In this document: positions 10,277 to 23,219 of the stretch, one piece after another | Layout: each line of letters starts with the position of its first letter | Position numbering within the stretch: the first letter of the stretch is position 1 | Assembly: GCA_945859605.1 (NCBI GenBank) | Contig: OX243825.1 | Location: forward strand, 28,834,412-28,898,411 | Direction of reading: 5' to 3' | Source: Lumbricus rubellus | Taxonomy: Eukaryota; Annelida; Clitellata; Crassiclitellata; Lumbricidae | Length of the DNA stretch: 64,000 nucleotides | Position numbers and translations under genes: made by a program | The notes under the pieces: generated by a model | What the model was told of the DNA's origin: nothing | What the model saw: the letters and a program-made list of their open reading frames with translations, nothing else | The model's database searches: none

Positions 10277-10782
10277 TTGCTCATCGATCAGGAGTTATGT
10301 CTAATTTTACAACTATCGATTATGAACAAAACTGCCACTACTCAAGAGACAAGAAATATTGCTGTAGAAGCAGAAGATTCGGTGATGCTTGCAAGCTACA
10401 TGAGCATGCACAAGAATTCGAGTACGCAAAACATAGCTCCATTTGTGTTAATTCCTTACACTGGAATGCAGATGTCTGCTTCCAACATAGGCAGTGCGCT
10501 GAGAAGTGCTTTTGTTAAAAGTGGATATAATGAAACAGTTTCTTGCTCAAAGTTAAGGAAAACGGCAGTTAAGGAAATATGCACCAATTGGTTGTGTCAT
10601 GTTAAAGTGGTCTCATAAATATTACACGCAGATTCAAATGCAGATGACAATTACTAACAGGCAGTGGTGTGATGTTTTTGTGTTTAGCAAGTGTGGCTAT
10701 CTTCTGGAAAGAGTAACGTTTGACCAATCATTGCTGGAAACTTGTTTGTTTCAATTCCTTCTGCTTTGCCCACCATGGTGAA
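10277..10782 (+). pseudogene. Recombinase box plus YqaJ-like exonuclease fragment
   Basis: 10277-10590 repeats the family-1 tyrosine-recombinase segment (SCSKLRKTAVKEICTN), losing the box with His and Tyr. It then continues in a frame (10599-10781) reading HKYYTQIQMQM, NRQWCDVFVFSKCGY, LLERVTFDQSL. This resembles the end of YqaJ-like viral-type recombinase exonucleases (Y-x-x-Q-x-Q, CDFxV, then ERI.xD). A weaker copy is at 1028-1150. The two activities lie side by side but the junction may be a deletion. Confidence 0.4.
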
Positions 10783-10784
10783 TT

Positions 10785-11990
10785 CTAGCAAGGCGCAAGT
10801 ATGATTAAGAAATATTGGGGAAAAGCCTGTAGTAATTACATTAGGCGGAGTGCACATTACATAAAATCAATACTTGTAACAACGACTTCTTAAAGTACGT
10901 CTTTTTTCCGAATTCAGTTACTTATTATTTTTATTTTGTTCATGTAGTAATTTTTTAAATCTCTAAAACAACGCCGATACTGTCATAAAGTATCTCCGGC
11001 CGCATTGTCAGTTTGCGCGTGCAATCTAGCTATACCCATTGACACAGCCAATTATTTTCGTGACGATTCTCAAAGTAAGGAAGTCTATGAATAACACGAC
11101 GAATAACGGATGTAATTAGTGGTTGGGTCCTGAATAGGAGAGTTTCCTATTTGTGCAGGATAACAAGTGATCATAGGTGCGCGTTCGCCATACTTATGTA
11201 ACTGACCACCCTAAGAGTGGGCTGTGAAGGAAACAAGTAACGGCCCAGTCAGCGTTTAGCTATTGTTGGATTTAGCAGGTTTCTAGGCTCAGCTGACGTA
11301 GAGGACAGAGGCTGGAATGCATATTATTGACAATGGTGCAAATAGAATTTTAATTAGCTGATCAATATTGGTAGATTTTTATCGACCTAGGCTACGTGAA
11401 GGGAAAATTGTCCAAATGTGGTTTCCAATAAATCGAAAATGATAAACGGTTGATGAAGAAGGTTTTCTTAAATATAGCCCTAGTAGGCCTAGCCTACTTG
11501 TTATTGGCTGCAAAGATATTTTAGTCTGATGAATCAGATTAAAGCCAATACCAGAAATAGTTTCGAAGCCGACCAACGGCGACCATGTAGATAGCCTCAT
11601 CAGAAGCAAACTTTATTAACATAAGGGCCATGGGCACTCACATACAGGCGCTAGATGGGAACTATTACCACTGGAAAATTGACACCTATTTTGATGACTA
11701 CCATGGATTTTGGTTGATAACAAGCTTCTTAGCATAAAAGCACCAGTCGTCTATTATAAATGATACAAAAGTGAAAGGTCAAAGACGTGTACACGTACAT
11801 GAAAGATTTAAGAGAGCAAATAGAAGGGATCTGTGATATGGCATGAACATCTCTTTGCCATTGGAGCGGGGCAGGAGGGCAGAGGAGCTGATTGGAGTTT
11901 CTTGTGAACTGGAGAGATAATAAAAGTGGACCAGAGGACATGGATGATGAAGCTGAGCCCGAAACCGGTTGAAACCGATCTTTGTCTCGT
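10785..11990. other. No gene recognised
   Basis: Non-coding, AT-rich. The minus strand at 11560-11612 reads TTCTGATGAGGC...GGCTTCGAAAC, a hammerhead-core-like arrangement. Otherwise no structure seen. Confidence 0.35.
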
Positions 11991-11994
11991 CGAT

Positions 11995-12420
11995 CTACTG
12001 TAAAGCACTCACAGGAACCCACGGTATGCTTATTGTGTGACATCCATAGCACTGCATTGATCCACCCGTGCACTTTATGAGTACTTCAATCACGAATACG
12101 CCTCTATAATTTGGGTTTATATAGTTATCAGCTTAATAAACTTATGGCTGTGCTTTAACACAGATTGTATCACTTACATCGGGAGAAATCAAGTGGTTGG
12201 CAAACCATCTCGGTCATGACGTCAATATTTTGCAAAACGTTTACAGACTCCAAGATTCCAACCATCGAGTTAGCCAAAATAAGCAGACTGATGATGGCAG
12301 TAGACACAGGGAGGCAGGTCGAACCAGTTGCAGGGAAAGCGCTTAGTGACATTAACATCTCAGGATTTCCACTGACGATTATTCCTCACTTTTATAACAT
12401 CGGTCTTGAATGACATACGA
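11995..12420 (+). pseudogene. Tyrosine recombinase C-terminal fragment (family 2), copy B
   Basis: Second copy of the 1145-1620 element. From 12170 the frame gives SLTSGEIKWLANHLGHDVN and ILQNVYRLQDS. A small indel near 12260 moves the rest to another frame: TIELAKISRLMMAVDTG, then VEPVAGKALSDINISG. His (HLGHD) and Tyr (VYRL) are present. The tail after the ELAK helix is longer and better preserved than in copy A. Confidence 0.6.
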
Positions 12421-12869
12421 TTTTTTGATGTCAGCTTCTTGATAAAGTTACTTGAAGACGACAACATCGAATGATTTTTAAGAAATAAAATTGTTTTTAA
12501 CAAAAAAACGTAGTCTTAAGTCTTTTGAGATTTAACTTCGGTTTCTTAACATGCCGGACAATAACATTTGGGAAACAAGGATATACAGAGGCAGGCAGAA
12601 CAACTACGGTCCTGCCTCCGGTGCTTACGGCACCGCCGACAAGTGGCCAACGACCCACCTTTCGTTCAAATTGGAGCTCATCGAGGTCACGTAGAGGCCT
12701 GCACTACAACGGTGGCGGCAAAGTGCATGAAATCAAAGAAGAGGGCGGAGGACACAGACCATAGATTCTTATGAAGAGGACATCCACATGTCAGTTGAGG
12801 CGGTGTTAGGCAAGCGCAATCTGGGTGCAGTATCACAAAACGGACTGACTGGAAACTCCCTGGCAATCT

Positions 12870-13124
12870 CCATAGCCTTATCACAAAAGACAGCTGACAA
12901 CAAGAGACAATACGACAAATGTGTGGCCTGATTCTTTTGCGAGAAGCTTATGAAAGGTAAGCTTAAGCGGCATCTGGAAAAGATGCATAGCAGCGAGCCA
13001 GAAGTTGCTAAGCTTATGGCGCTCTCGTCAAAAAAGAAAGTCTTAAGTAATTCATCGAACTCGGTCACAGAGGCAACTTTAAGCATAACTCTGCAGTGCT
13101 TAGTGCCAGAGAAGGATCACTGAT
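12870..13124 (+). pseudogene. BED-type zinc finger fragment (hAT-like)
   Basis: Reading from 12896 gives DNKRQYDKCVA, a TGA, then FFCEKLMKGKLKRHLEKMH and SSEPEVAKLM. The C-x(n)-C ... KLKRHLE-x-x-H core is that of BED fingers at the N-terminus of hAT transposases. One stop interrupts it and nothing downstream resembles a hAT catalytic domain. The frame ends at 13122-13124. Confidence 0.55.
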
Positions 13125-13134
13125 AGTGTGGCAA

Positions 13135-13905
13135 AGGCCTTCGAAGTAAGTTCACAGTTCTTAAGAATATTTGAAGTGCAAGCACTGCCTTTTCATGATT
13201 ATCACACACGACTAATGGAGACATACGGCCAGTTGTCCATGGAGAATTTCATCAAATGTTTCTACATTTGATGACACTACGAGTCGAAGCTCAGTCACAG
13301 TTGCATCGCGAAATCTCCTGGAAGTCTTCCACGTCATAATCGTCATTATATACACATGCATGTATAGGTACGCACGCACGCACACGCACTCACACTTTGC
13401 GTGCGTGCGTTTGTGTGTTAAAAATACACAAAAGCGCATTGCTTTCACTCATGCATAACACCTGTGACTATTTACCTCTTTTGCGTGCACTTCTCTTAAC
13501 AGCATACACTACGAAAACGAAGAGCAGACACCGACAGACAGAGGCGTCACTGTCGTGGGACTGCCTTCCATCGACGTCCGCAGACTCCAACCAACGCAGC
13601 CAGCGCCTCGCCACAAAGAAGCGCATGGACTACAGCACGCTATTTACACACAACGATGATACCTTAGTTGGAGGACACGAGGGCCACTCTTTTCTTAGTT
13701 AAAGGACATTAGTGCGTTTATGGGGCCACAATGTTAAAGTTTAATTAACTAAAAGCATATTAAATTGTTACAATTGGTTCAAAATAGAATTTTGATGTTA
13801 TTATTTATAGACGTCAAATAAAATAAATTGCAGAAGATAGAAAATAATTACATCTTCTATATGCTGTCCGAATTGTTAATTTTTCGTATATTTTTTCAAT
13901 CAGAG
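13135..13905. other. No gene recognised; ACGC microsatellite
   Basis: An ACGC/GTGC-rich tract spans about 13370-13412. A 101-codon frame (13397-13702) is of low-complexity origin and not credible. The rest, to 13905, is AT-rich non-coding. Confidence 0.4.
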
Positions 13906-14115
13906 TTTGGCACAGTTTCATCTATAGATGGCCTACTCAGATTGACACACAATCTTCTGGCTTTTGAGAGCATTTAACACTAAAATGTCATTTTGTTACT
14001 CATTATCCACGCTGCATGTGGTCCTTTTGACATGTGTTGTGCATGCAGTTTGAAAGGACTGCTCACAGCATGGGAAACTTTAAAAATATTTGTCGCACTG
14101 AAAATGGTGATCGAT
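13905..14115. repeat. Dispersed repeats shared with 2470-2600 and 15672-15780
   Basis: 13905-13990 (AGTTTGGCACAG...CTATAGATGGCCTACTCAG...CTTTTGAGAGCATTT) matches 15672-15780; 14030-14115 matches 2475-2595. The two blocks are adjacent here but separate elsewhere. Confidence 0.75.
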
Positions 14116-14509
14116 GCTTGTTGAACGTTCACAAGAAACGAAGACAGCAAAAGATTCAGAGCCTGAAGAAGTCTACAACAACGAAACGTCGAATGCTGTT
14201 TTATCGTTGTTAAATTAAATCCTTTTCAAAACCGTCGTCATTGTTACGGTTGTTGAAATGAGTTTATTAAAAGCAAAGTGAAAAGCAAATATTACATAGC
14301 TTGCTTTCTTGCTTGCCTGCTAGGGGCCTGTTTGTGTCTACAACAGCTTCAGGAATTGAGCTTTGGAGACATTCAATTAATATAGCGTTCAACAAATCAG
14401 AGATTAATGTTGGAGGCTGACATGCAGTGAACGATGTATGTGAGGCAGGACAAGGTCGCCACCCTGACCGTCTCGATGTCATTGCAATGAGGCAAGGACA
14501 CCGGAAGAC

Positions 14510-14740
14510 CGATGTGCATGAATCCAAGTTTCAGATTAACACTGGGCCATATTTTGGTGAAATGCACCGACATGAACAAGGGCATGGGTATCAGAGCAGG
14601 AGACAAAGTGATGGAAAATGAAGCTGATGCGTTTTCGAGTCTCCATCGCAGCGAATGGACAGGGAAGATATCGTCGGCTTCATTGACCGCGTTAAAGCAC
14701 AAACGTTTCAACAATTCTGATATCCTGTATTTCTGATTAA
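14510..14740 (+). pseudogene. Possible upstream part of a tyrosine-recombinase element protein
   Basis: The frame from 14512 reads DKVMENEADAFSSLHRSEWT, GKISSASLTALKHKRFN, then NSDILYF and a stop. The pattern EWT(D/G)KIS..AL.TL...KFN resembles the region before the core-binding domain in animal recombinase-like element proteins. Recognition is by impression only; no catalytic residue is present. Confidence 0.25.
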
Positions 14741-15133
14741 TATGTGTGACCCAGAGGAAGAGATATTGCCTCAGGAATGGAAAAATATTCATGTTCAGCG
14801 TAAAATTGGTAAACTGGCTGGAAATTATGACGCATACATCCTTAGGTTGGTGTATTTCTGATTAATATTTGTGGCCCACTATTGTTGTACATTTTCTTTC
14901 TACACAAGCAAAGCTTTTGAAAAAATCAATTTGGGTGCGAGGCTGTTTGCGGCGGCAGCACCAACAGCGCAAGCGACATACATGTATATATATCGAATCC
15001 AAGAACATTTGTCCTCGTTGCGCACAAGAGCTGGGTGATGAATTTGCGGTTGAGGCGTAATTCTTCTTACAGGAATGCGAGCAAAGTGGACTACAGACAT
15101 CTGCATTATTCGAAAAGATTGATTGATTGGGTT

Positions 15134-15403
15134 TAACGGCACTTCAGCACAGAATTGGCTATTTCGTGCCTTAACATGATTATTGAATATACATCATTAT
15201 TTTAGACTAAAATCTTTGGAGGTTAATAAATAGGATAAAACTTATAACTACAGCATTCTAGACATGATATAAGTAAAATTAATAAATAAGGTTAAAATAT
15301 ATTCAAGATTATTTGATTCTTGCAATAAACAGGTCACAAGTCATTTTTTTAATTCAGGATTTCTACTATACTTTGTTGTACAGTTGTATTTCTTTCAAAT
15401 ACA
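15134..15403. repeat. Dispersed repeat, copy B
   Basis: Second copy of the repeat at 1-263. Its left edge here is preceded by TTGATTGATTGGGT, giving a candidate boundary. No coding potential. Confidence 0.8.
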
Positions 15404-15784
15404 TATTCGAAAAGAACTTGCAGAGTTCTTCGAGTCTCAAACAGTACCGAACAATGCTGAGATCAAAAGAGTGATGAAAAAATATCCGTATTTTAAAATA
15501 TGCACTTTTCGTCAAATTAAATCTCATGCATGGGATCTGATCAAGAAACGAAAATAGAACTATTAGTGGAAGATATATATGTCTCTTGGATATTACACAC
15601 ACCTAAGTCTACGGCTAATGTGCATCTTGGGTGAAGCAAATAGACTATATGATTAACCGATATCTGTATACCCAACAAAAGTTTGGCACAGCTTCACCTA
15701 TAGATGGCCTACTCAGACTCGTTAATTGTTGACTACCACACTATCTTCTGGCTTTTGAGAGCATTTGACACCAAAATGCCAAAC

Positions 15785-16967
15785 AACATTATTCAACGTC
15801 CATTGTGTCTGTGGAAGCGTCCGATCAGTGGCATGCGGGAGATATGTGGGTTTGCAAAACAACATTATTCAACGTCCATTGTGTCTGTGGAAGCGTCCGA
15901 TCAGTGGCATGCGGGAGATATGTGGGTTTGCAAAACAACATTATTCAACGTCCATTGTGTCTGTGGAAGCGTCCGATCAGTGGCATGCGGGAGATATGTG
16001 GGTTTGCAAAACAACATTATTCAACGTCCATTGTGTCTGTGGAAGCGTCCGATCAGTGGCATGCGGGAGATATGTGGGTTTGCAAAACAACATTATTCAA
16101 CGTCCATTGTGTCTGTGGAAGCGTCCGATCAGTGGCATGCGGGAGATATGTGGGTTTGCAAAACAACATTATTCAACGTCCATTGTGTCTGTGGAAGCGT
16201 CCGATCAGTGGCATGCGGGAGATATGAGGGTTTGCAAAACAACATTATTCAACGTCCATTGCGTCTGTGGAAGCGTCCGATCAGTGGCATGCGGGAGATA
16301 TGTGGGTTTGCAAAACAACATTATTCAACGTCCATTGTGTCTGTGGAAGCGTCCGATCAGTGGCATGCGGGAGATATGTGGGTTTGCAAAACAACATTAT
16401 TCAACGTCCATTGTGTCTGTGGAAGCGTCCGATCAGTGGCATGCGGGAGATATGTGGGTTTGCAAAACAACATTATTCAACGTCCATTGTGTCTGTGGAA
16501 GCGTCCGATCAGTGGCATGCGGGAGATATGTGGGTTTGCAAAACAACATTATTCAACGTCCATTGTGTCTGTGGAAGCGTCCGATCAGTGGCATGCGGGA
16601 GATATGTGGGTTTGCAAAACAACATTATTCAACGTCCATTGCGTCTGTGGAAGCGTTCGATCAGTGGCATGCGGGAGATATGTGGGTTTGCAAAACAACA
16701 TTATTCAACGTCCATTGTGTCTGTGGAAGCGTCCGATCAGTGGCATGCGGGAGATATGTGGGTTTGCAAAAAACATTATTCAACGTCCATTGTGTCTGTG
16801 GAAGCGTCCGATCAGTGGCATGCGGGAGATATGTGGGTTTGCAAAAAAAAACATTATTCAACGTCCATTGCGTCTGTGGAAGCGTCCGATCAGTGGCATG
16901 CGGGAGATATGTGGGTTTGCAAAACAACATTATTCAACGTCCATTGTGTCTGTGGAAGCGTCCGATC
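15785..16967 (+). repeat. 76-bp satellite, about 15.5 copies
   Basis: Units begin AACATTATTCAACGTCC at 15785, 15861, 15937 and every 76 bp to 16697, then at 16772, 16850 and 16926; the last is cut after 42 bp. Copies are nearly identical; changes are mostly GTGTCTG/GCGTCTG and A-run length in the last units. The unit has no stop in any + frame and 76 is not a multiple of 3, so the array is open in all three + frames and yields spurious frames over 400 codons that rotate through the unit. I do not regard these as proteins. Near-identity implies recent expansion. Confidence 0.97.
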
Positions 16968-17690
16968 CATGACATTAACCATTCGTTCCATGGCCTAGAA
17001 GAGATATGCCAGAGAGGCGCCCAATAGTAGGCAACTGCGCTACGGAGCCCCAACGGACAAGCGACTACATAGATTATTTTCTAAAACCATTAGCGACTAG
17101 ACATGAGTCCTACCTAAAAGACACTTACGACTTCATAAATAAGATCAGAAATAGGACAATAGATAAAAAAGCACCTGCTAGTGACGTGTATATGAATATG
17201 AATATTAATAGAACCATAGCAGTAAATAAAAAGAGTTTCAGGACGAACCCGGACTCTAAGAGACCGGACAGGGAAATAATAAAATTGTTAGACATAATAA
17301 TGCGAAGTAAAGACTTCAAATTTAATGATGCGATTTTTGGCACTGCGATGGGCAAGTCCTTCGCCCCAAATCTAGCGAACCTATACCTGTTTGACTTTGA
17401 CAGGGGGGCCATGAGACGGGGTTTGACATAAAACCGCATTTATACTACAGGTTCCTTGATGACATCTTCTTCGTCTGGCCGGACACTAGGGACGAACTAG
17501 CGAGGTTTGCAACCTACATGAATTCCATAATACCCAACATAAAAATAACACTCACAGTAGATGAAAGAGAGGTGAACTTCCTAGACACCACAGTATTTAA
17601 AGAGGAATGGGAGGGTGTAACAAAACTACAAACCAAAGTCTTTTTCAAGAACACAGACACACATCAACTACTACACCCCACATCCTGATA
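16968..17690 (+). pseudogene. Penelope-like reverse transcriptase fragment
   Basis: From 17006 the frame reads RRPIVGNCATEPQRTSDYID, then YFLKPLA, SYLKDTYDFINKIRN, NPDSKRPDREIIKLLDI, GTAMGKSFAPNLANLYLFDF. This is the block order of Penelope-like reverse transcriptases. A frameshift in the G-run near 17405 moves the continuation to another frame: YYRFLDDIFFVWP (the Y/F-x-DD box), VNFLDTTVFK and TDTHQLLHP(T). The LD(V)xSLYTNI block with the first catalytic Asp is deleted, as is the Y(L)Q segment before GTAMG. A TGA at 17686-17688 follows. No GIY-YIG domain found. Confidence 0.85.
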
Positions 17691-18180
17691 CAAGACCGAT
17701 TATAATGCATCGGTTCGATGTTCTGCTGAATACAGGCACTTTTTCACATTCCATGCTTCAGAAAATACATCCTTAGCTTGAAGATCGACTGGAAAGTTGG
17801 TATCATTAGGGAGTTGTACGATCTGCTGCGAATCAACCTGTCGACTATATTACCAACACACGAGAGATCGCTACAAAATCTCTATCAACAAAGATTTAAA
17901 ATGTGTGAACATTTGACGATACTTTCTCCGACCAAACTCCGTAAGCGATAAAAAATGTCAAAAGATTGGAACCCTTTGAGAGGATACATGACATCTAGAT
18001 GAAAGCAAAATATGATGGACGTGCTAATAACCTCAGGTAACAACAAGAATACGACATTTTATTTATCATAATTCAAACTCTCAGAATACCAGCAACATTG
18101 AAGGGCACAATGAAAAATAGTCTCCATTGATGTCTCATTTAACTGGACTTGCTGCCAGGATAAGATGGAGATAATGATCA

Positions 18181-18490
18181 AAGTATTGAGCACATATTGA
18201 CAGGGAGCAGATGCTGGAATCACAATTGATTACATGGTGCCAACGTGTGCAGCAAGGCGAGAAATGGTGACGTCTGGGTCGAAGCTTGCGGACATTCTTT
18301 TAAAATACGCATTCAGCAAAGACCACACTTAAGATAGAAGAGAAGCCATTTCGTTGTATTTTTTGCATGAAAACATTTTCGACTTCATCACTACAGAACA
18401 GCCAAAGTATTGAGCACATATTGAGACGGAGGAGATGCTGGAATCATACCGTGTGCAGCAAGACGAGAAATTGTGAAGTCTGGATCAATG
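18181..18490 (+). repeat. Duplicated ~105-bp segment
   Basis: 18181-18285 and 18398-18490 share AAAGTATTGAGCACATATTGA...GATGCTGGAATCA...GTGTGCAGCAAG(G/A)CGAGAAAT. They are direct, diverged copies about 215 bp apart. Coding frames across them are broken. Confidence 0.75.
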
Positions 18491-18839
18491 CTGAATGGGC
18501 AAAACCACACTTAAGATACCTGGTAGTTGCTCAAAATGGGTTTCTTCTGCTGAGCTATTCAAACTGGCACCCACATTAATGGTCACAAAACTATGCGTGT
18601 ATTCTTTAAAAAAATCATTCAGACTTAAATAAATATCAATGTAATGTTTTGTGCAGATGTATGGGTATGACTTCACTCGGAAATCTCACACGAGGAGACA
18701 TGATGGTGGCAAAAGCTGTGGAAATAGTCAGATACAAAGGTATGCTTGTGAAACACAGTCCTTCAATTAATTACAAACATTACTTCTGAAGTCATGATTT
18801 TAAGATGAGTATGTGCAGTCATTTTAAACGTAGGAAGTA

Positions 18840-19160
18840 GTGGTTAGTGGGAGACATATACGTGGGTTGCTGAAGGTGCTACATCATTTTTTGCTCCAAT
18901 TAGCGCGGGTGAGAGCGTGTTCGTCGCTTGGCGGTGGATGCTGCTACTCTGAGCAAATGGTCAGTGCTGGAATTTTTCTGTCTGGGCGATTTAACAGGAC
19001 GCAATTGCTATGGAATATCGTCATCCACGGGAAGCGACATCAAGCTACCGCTGGATACAATTAAGCTTAGATTCAAAAAAGAAAGTGTTCTGCAAATATA
19101 TTCAGCTACCGGTTCCTTATTGTCCGACACTAATTCTGTCTCTCGGGCGAGTCATTAGTG
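18840..19160 (+). pseudogene. Possible BEN-domain fragment
   Basis: The frame 18928-19158 reads LSKWSVLEFFCLGDLTGRNC, YGISSSTGSDIKLPLDTI, KLRFKKES. An F(F)..(E/D)L.G.(N/S)..G......K..LD...L pattern recalls the second half of BEN domains. It is short and lacks the first helices; low confidence. Confidence 0.25.
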
Positions 19161-19784
19161 GCTTAATAATAGAATTATAGTGTTTATGTGATGAAGCAGT
19201 CTTTTCCGACCGTTCTGTGAATAAGTTCACATTGCGTCTTTTGTTCCAACGCAGTCGGTTGGGTCGACAGCTGCGTCTACAGAGAACAGCTACAACCAGA
19301 TTTGCTATTAACTAAGAACTTTTAGTCTGTAGTTTATGACATTAATAGCATAATAGCAGTGCTCATCGTCGTCTTCTGAACAGGAGTGTTGCACCTGAAA
19401 TGAGACGCAGAACGACTAGATGGAAAGGACGAGAAAGAGCATTGTAAAGATGGGGAAGAGGACAATTCTCCTTTACAAAGGATAGAACCAATGTACGATA
19501 TATCAATATCGGGTTTCCCAAAACCCTCAAGTATTTAAAATTTCTCCTGCAAAGCCTTTTTGTAAGATGGGAAGACGAACAAAATTAACTCTCATGGACC
19601 TCACTGAGGCACTTCTTAATATAAGGAATTTAATCATGATTTCTCATGGAGCAAGAGTGGTGGTACTCGAAACATTTTCAGTCCTATGACAGTGAGCAAA
19701 CCCTCCCAGACTGCCGTTAATTCATGGCTTTCCAAACATCTAAAGTAACGGATCCATAACAATTCGTCATCAGATTACCAGTAT

Positions 19785-21895
<2,111 letters not shown>

Positions 21896-21991
21896 ACAGC
21901 AGGAGTGCTGCACCAGAAATGTGACTGCTGCACGAACACTTAAGACAGAGCAGACACCGCCGCCGCAGCAACTGCAGTTAAGTGGTATGTT

Positions 21992-22640
21992 GTGAAGAGC
22001 ATGAAGAAAAGGACAACCTTGGGAAACGAGGGATTGGGCGTTTTTGAAATGTCTTTACATACATTCTGCAAAGCAGATCTTACACGTTGGCTGAAGTACG
22101 CTTCTTTCAATACACTCACGAAAGATTCAGAACGGAAGTTTATCCTCTCTAACAACTTTTCCAGCCAGTCAACGAGAATTGCAGCGATTGATGTGGAATG
22201 TCCTGTGCAAGGTGCTGTAAAGGAGTTCGCGAAGAAAAGCTGTGTGGCAGCAACAGCTGCGAAGGATTGCTTCATACGCCATATATGTGTGGCAGCAACA
22301 GCTGCGAAGGATTGCTTCATACGCCATATAATTATGGCGCACAGATACGAGCAAACGTTCGGCCGCAGATGTCCGGTGCCGTTTCCGAACATCCATGACG
22401 TTGACGCATGCATCGCGGTAGCGGACGAGGCTGCCGCTGCTGCTGACGCCACTCAAGCTGCACGCGCTAGAGCAGTATGTCTCGCGGCATTTGCCACAAG
22501 TAAACTGACGCGTATGCGACTAAGCAAGGCAGCCGTTCATGGGCCCGCGTCGCTGGCTGGCTGGCTATTACTTTTCTTTTTTATGTTGGCCATTGTGACG
22601 AAAAGTTTGAAGACACACCAACATGACTAGTTTCATGCAT
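21992..22640 (+). other. 212-codon open frame of uncertain reality
   Basis: An open frame in a region that is also open on the minus strand for 170 codons (22452-21940). It contains a 45-bp in-frame duplication (22242-22286 and 22287-22331, CVAATAAKDCFIRHI twice), an Ala-rich stretch and a hydrophobic segment near the end (LLLFFFMLAIV). I recognise no domain, and the flanks are duplicated repeats. Confidence 0.2.
22242..22331. repeat. 45-bp tandem duplication
   Basis: Two identical 45-bp units beginning GTGTGGCAGCAACAGCTGCG, ending CGCCATATA(T). Confidence 0.95.
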
Positions 22641-22971
22641 AATGCTGTTGCTAGCTAATGTGAAATAACTGTGGACAAATTGGTAACAAAGTTTCAATTA
22701 GAAGGATTCTAAGATGTATATTTCAGTTGGGCCTATTGTATAACATTTTATAATTATGTCAGATATTGAAATAATTAAAAATGAAACATAAGTCATTGCA
22801 TCCACAGTAAACTGCTTTAATAGTGTTACGAGCCTGATTTGCATTAGCGGCATTATCCATCTCTTCCGAGTCAGCCTGTCGATATCAAATAATGTTAATC
22901 CTTTTTTTCTATGCAACAATATATTTGGTTGATTTCGTGAAATAAAATGATTGAATTTCATTTAATTTGTG

Positions 22972-23210
22972 CTAAATGATTTCTGACAAAACTCACATTT
23001 GTATGGTTTCTCGTCAGAATAGGTTCTCGTGTGTACTTTCACAACAGTACTGAACAGCCGGAGTGCTGCACCAGAAATGTCACTGCTGCACGAAGACTCC
23101 GACAGAGCAGACACCGCCACCACAGCAACTGCAGTTAAGTGGCATGTTGTGAAGAGCATGAAGAAAAGGACAAGGCCAATTACTTACGAGGGATTGGTAG
23201 GCGAAGAGGG
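22972..23210 (-). repeat. Segmental duplication, copy 2, with the first zinc finger
   Basis: Minus-strand reading gives SDISGAALRLFSTVVKVHTR and DEKPYKCEFCQKSFS, ending where the array would begin. It is a truncated second copy of the gene 5' end. Confidence 0.8.
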
Positions 23211-23219
23211 GTAGAGGCT

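Larger units (their letters stand above)
8908..10782 (+). mobile_element. Composite recombinase repeat, copy 4, holding a Merlin core
   Basis: 8908-9556 matches 3640-4270 and 10213-10610 matches 4695-5110. Between them copy 2 has about 430 bp of other sequence, while this copy has a Merlin-type transposase (9548-10182). The recombinase frame resumes at 10277 (NIGSALRSAFVKSGY...SCSKLRKTAVKEI) and breaks off near 10590, where it is followed by a YqaJ-like segment. The host element and the Merlin piece are thus chimeric. Confidence 0.65.

Noticed and set aside
15704..17027. Open frames of 420 and 422 codons across the satellite
   Set aside because: They arise because the 76-bp unit has no stop in any + frame; the translated repeats simply rotate the same DNA through three frames.
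21992..22630. 212-codon frame as a host gene
   Set aside because: Open on both strands, flanked by duplicated zinc-finger sequence, with no domain; listed only as uncertain.
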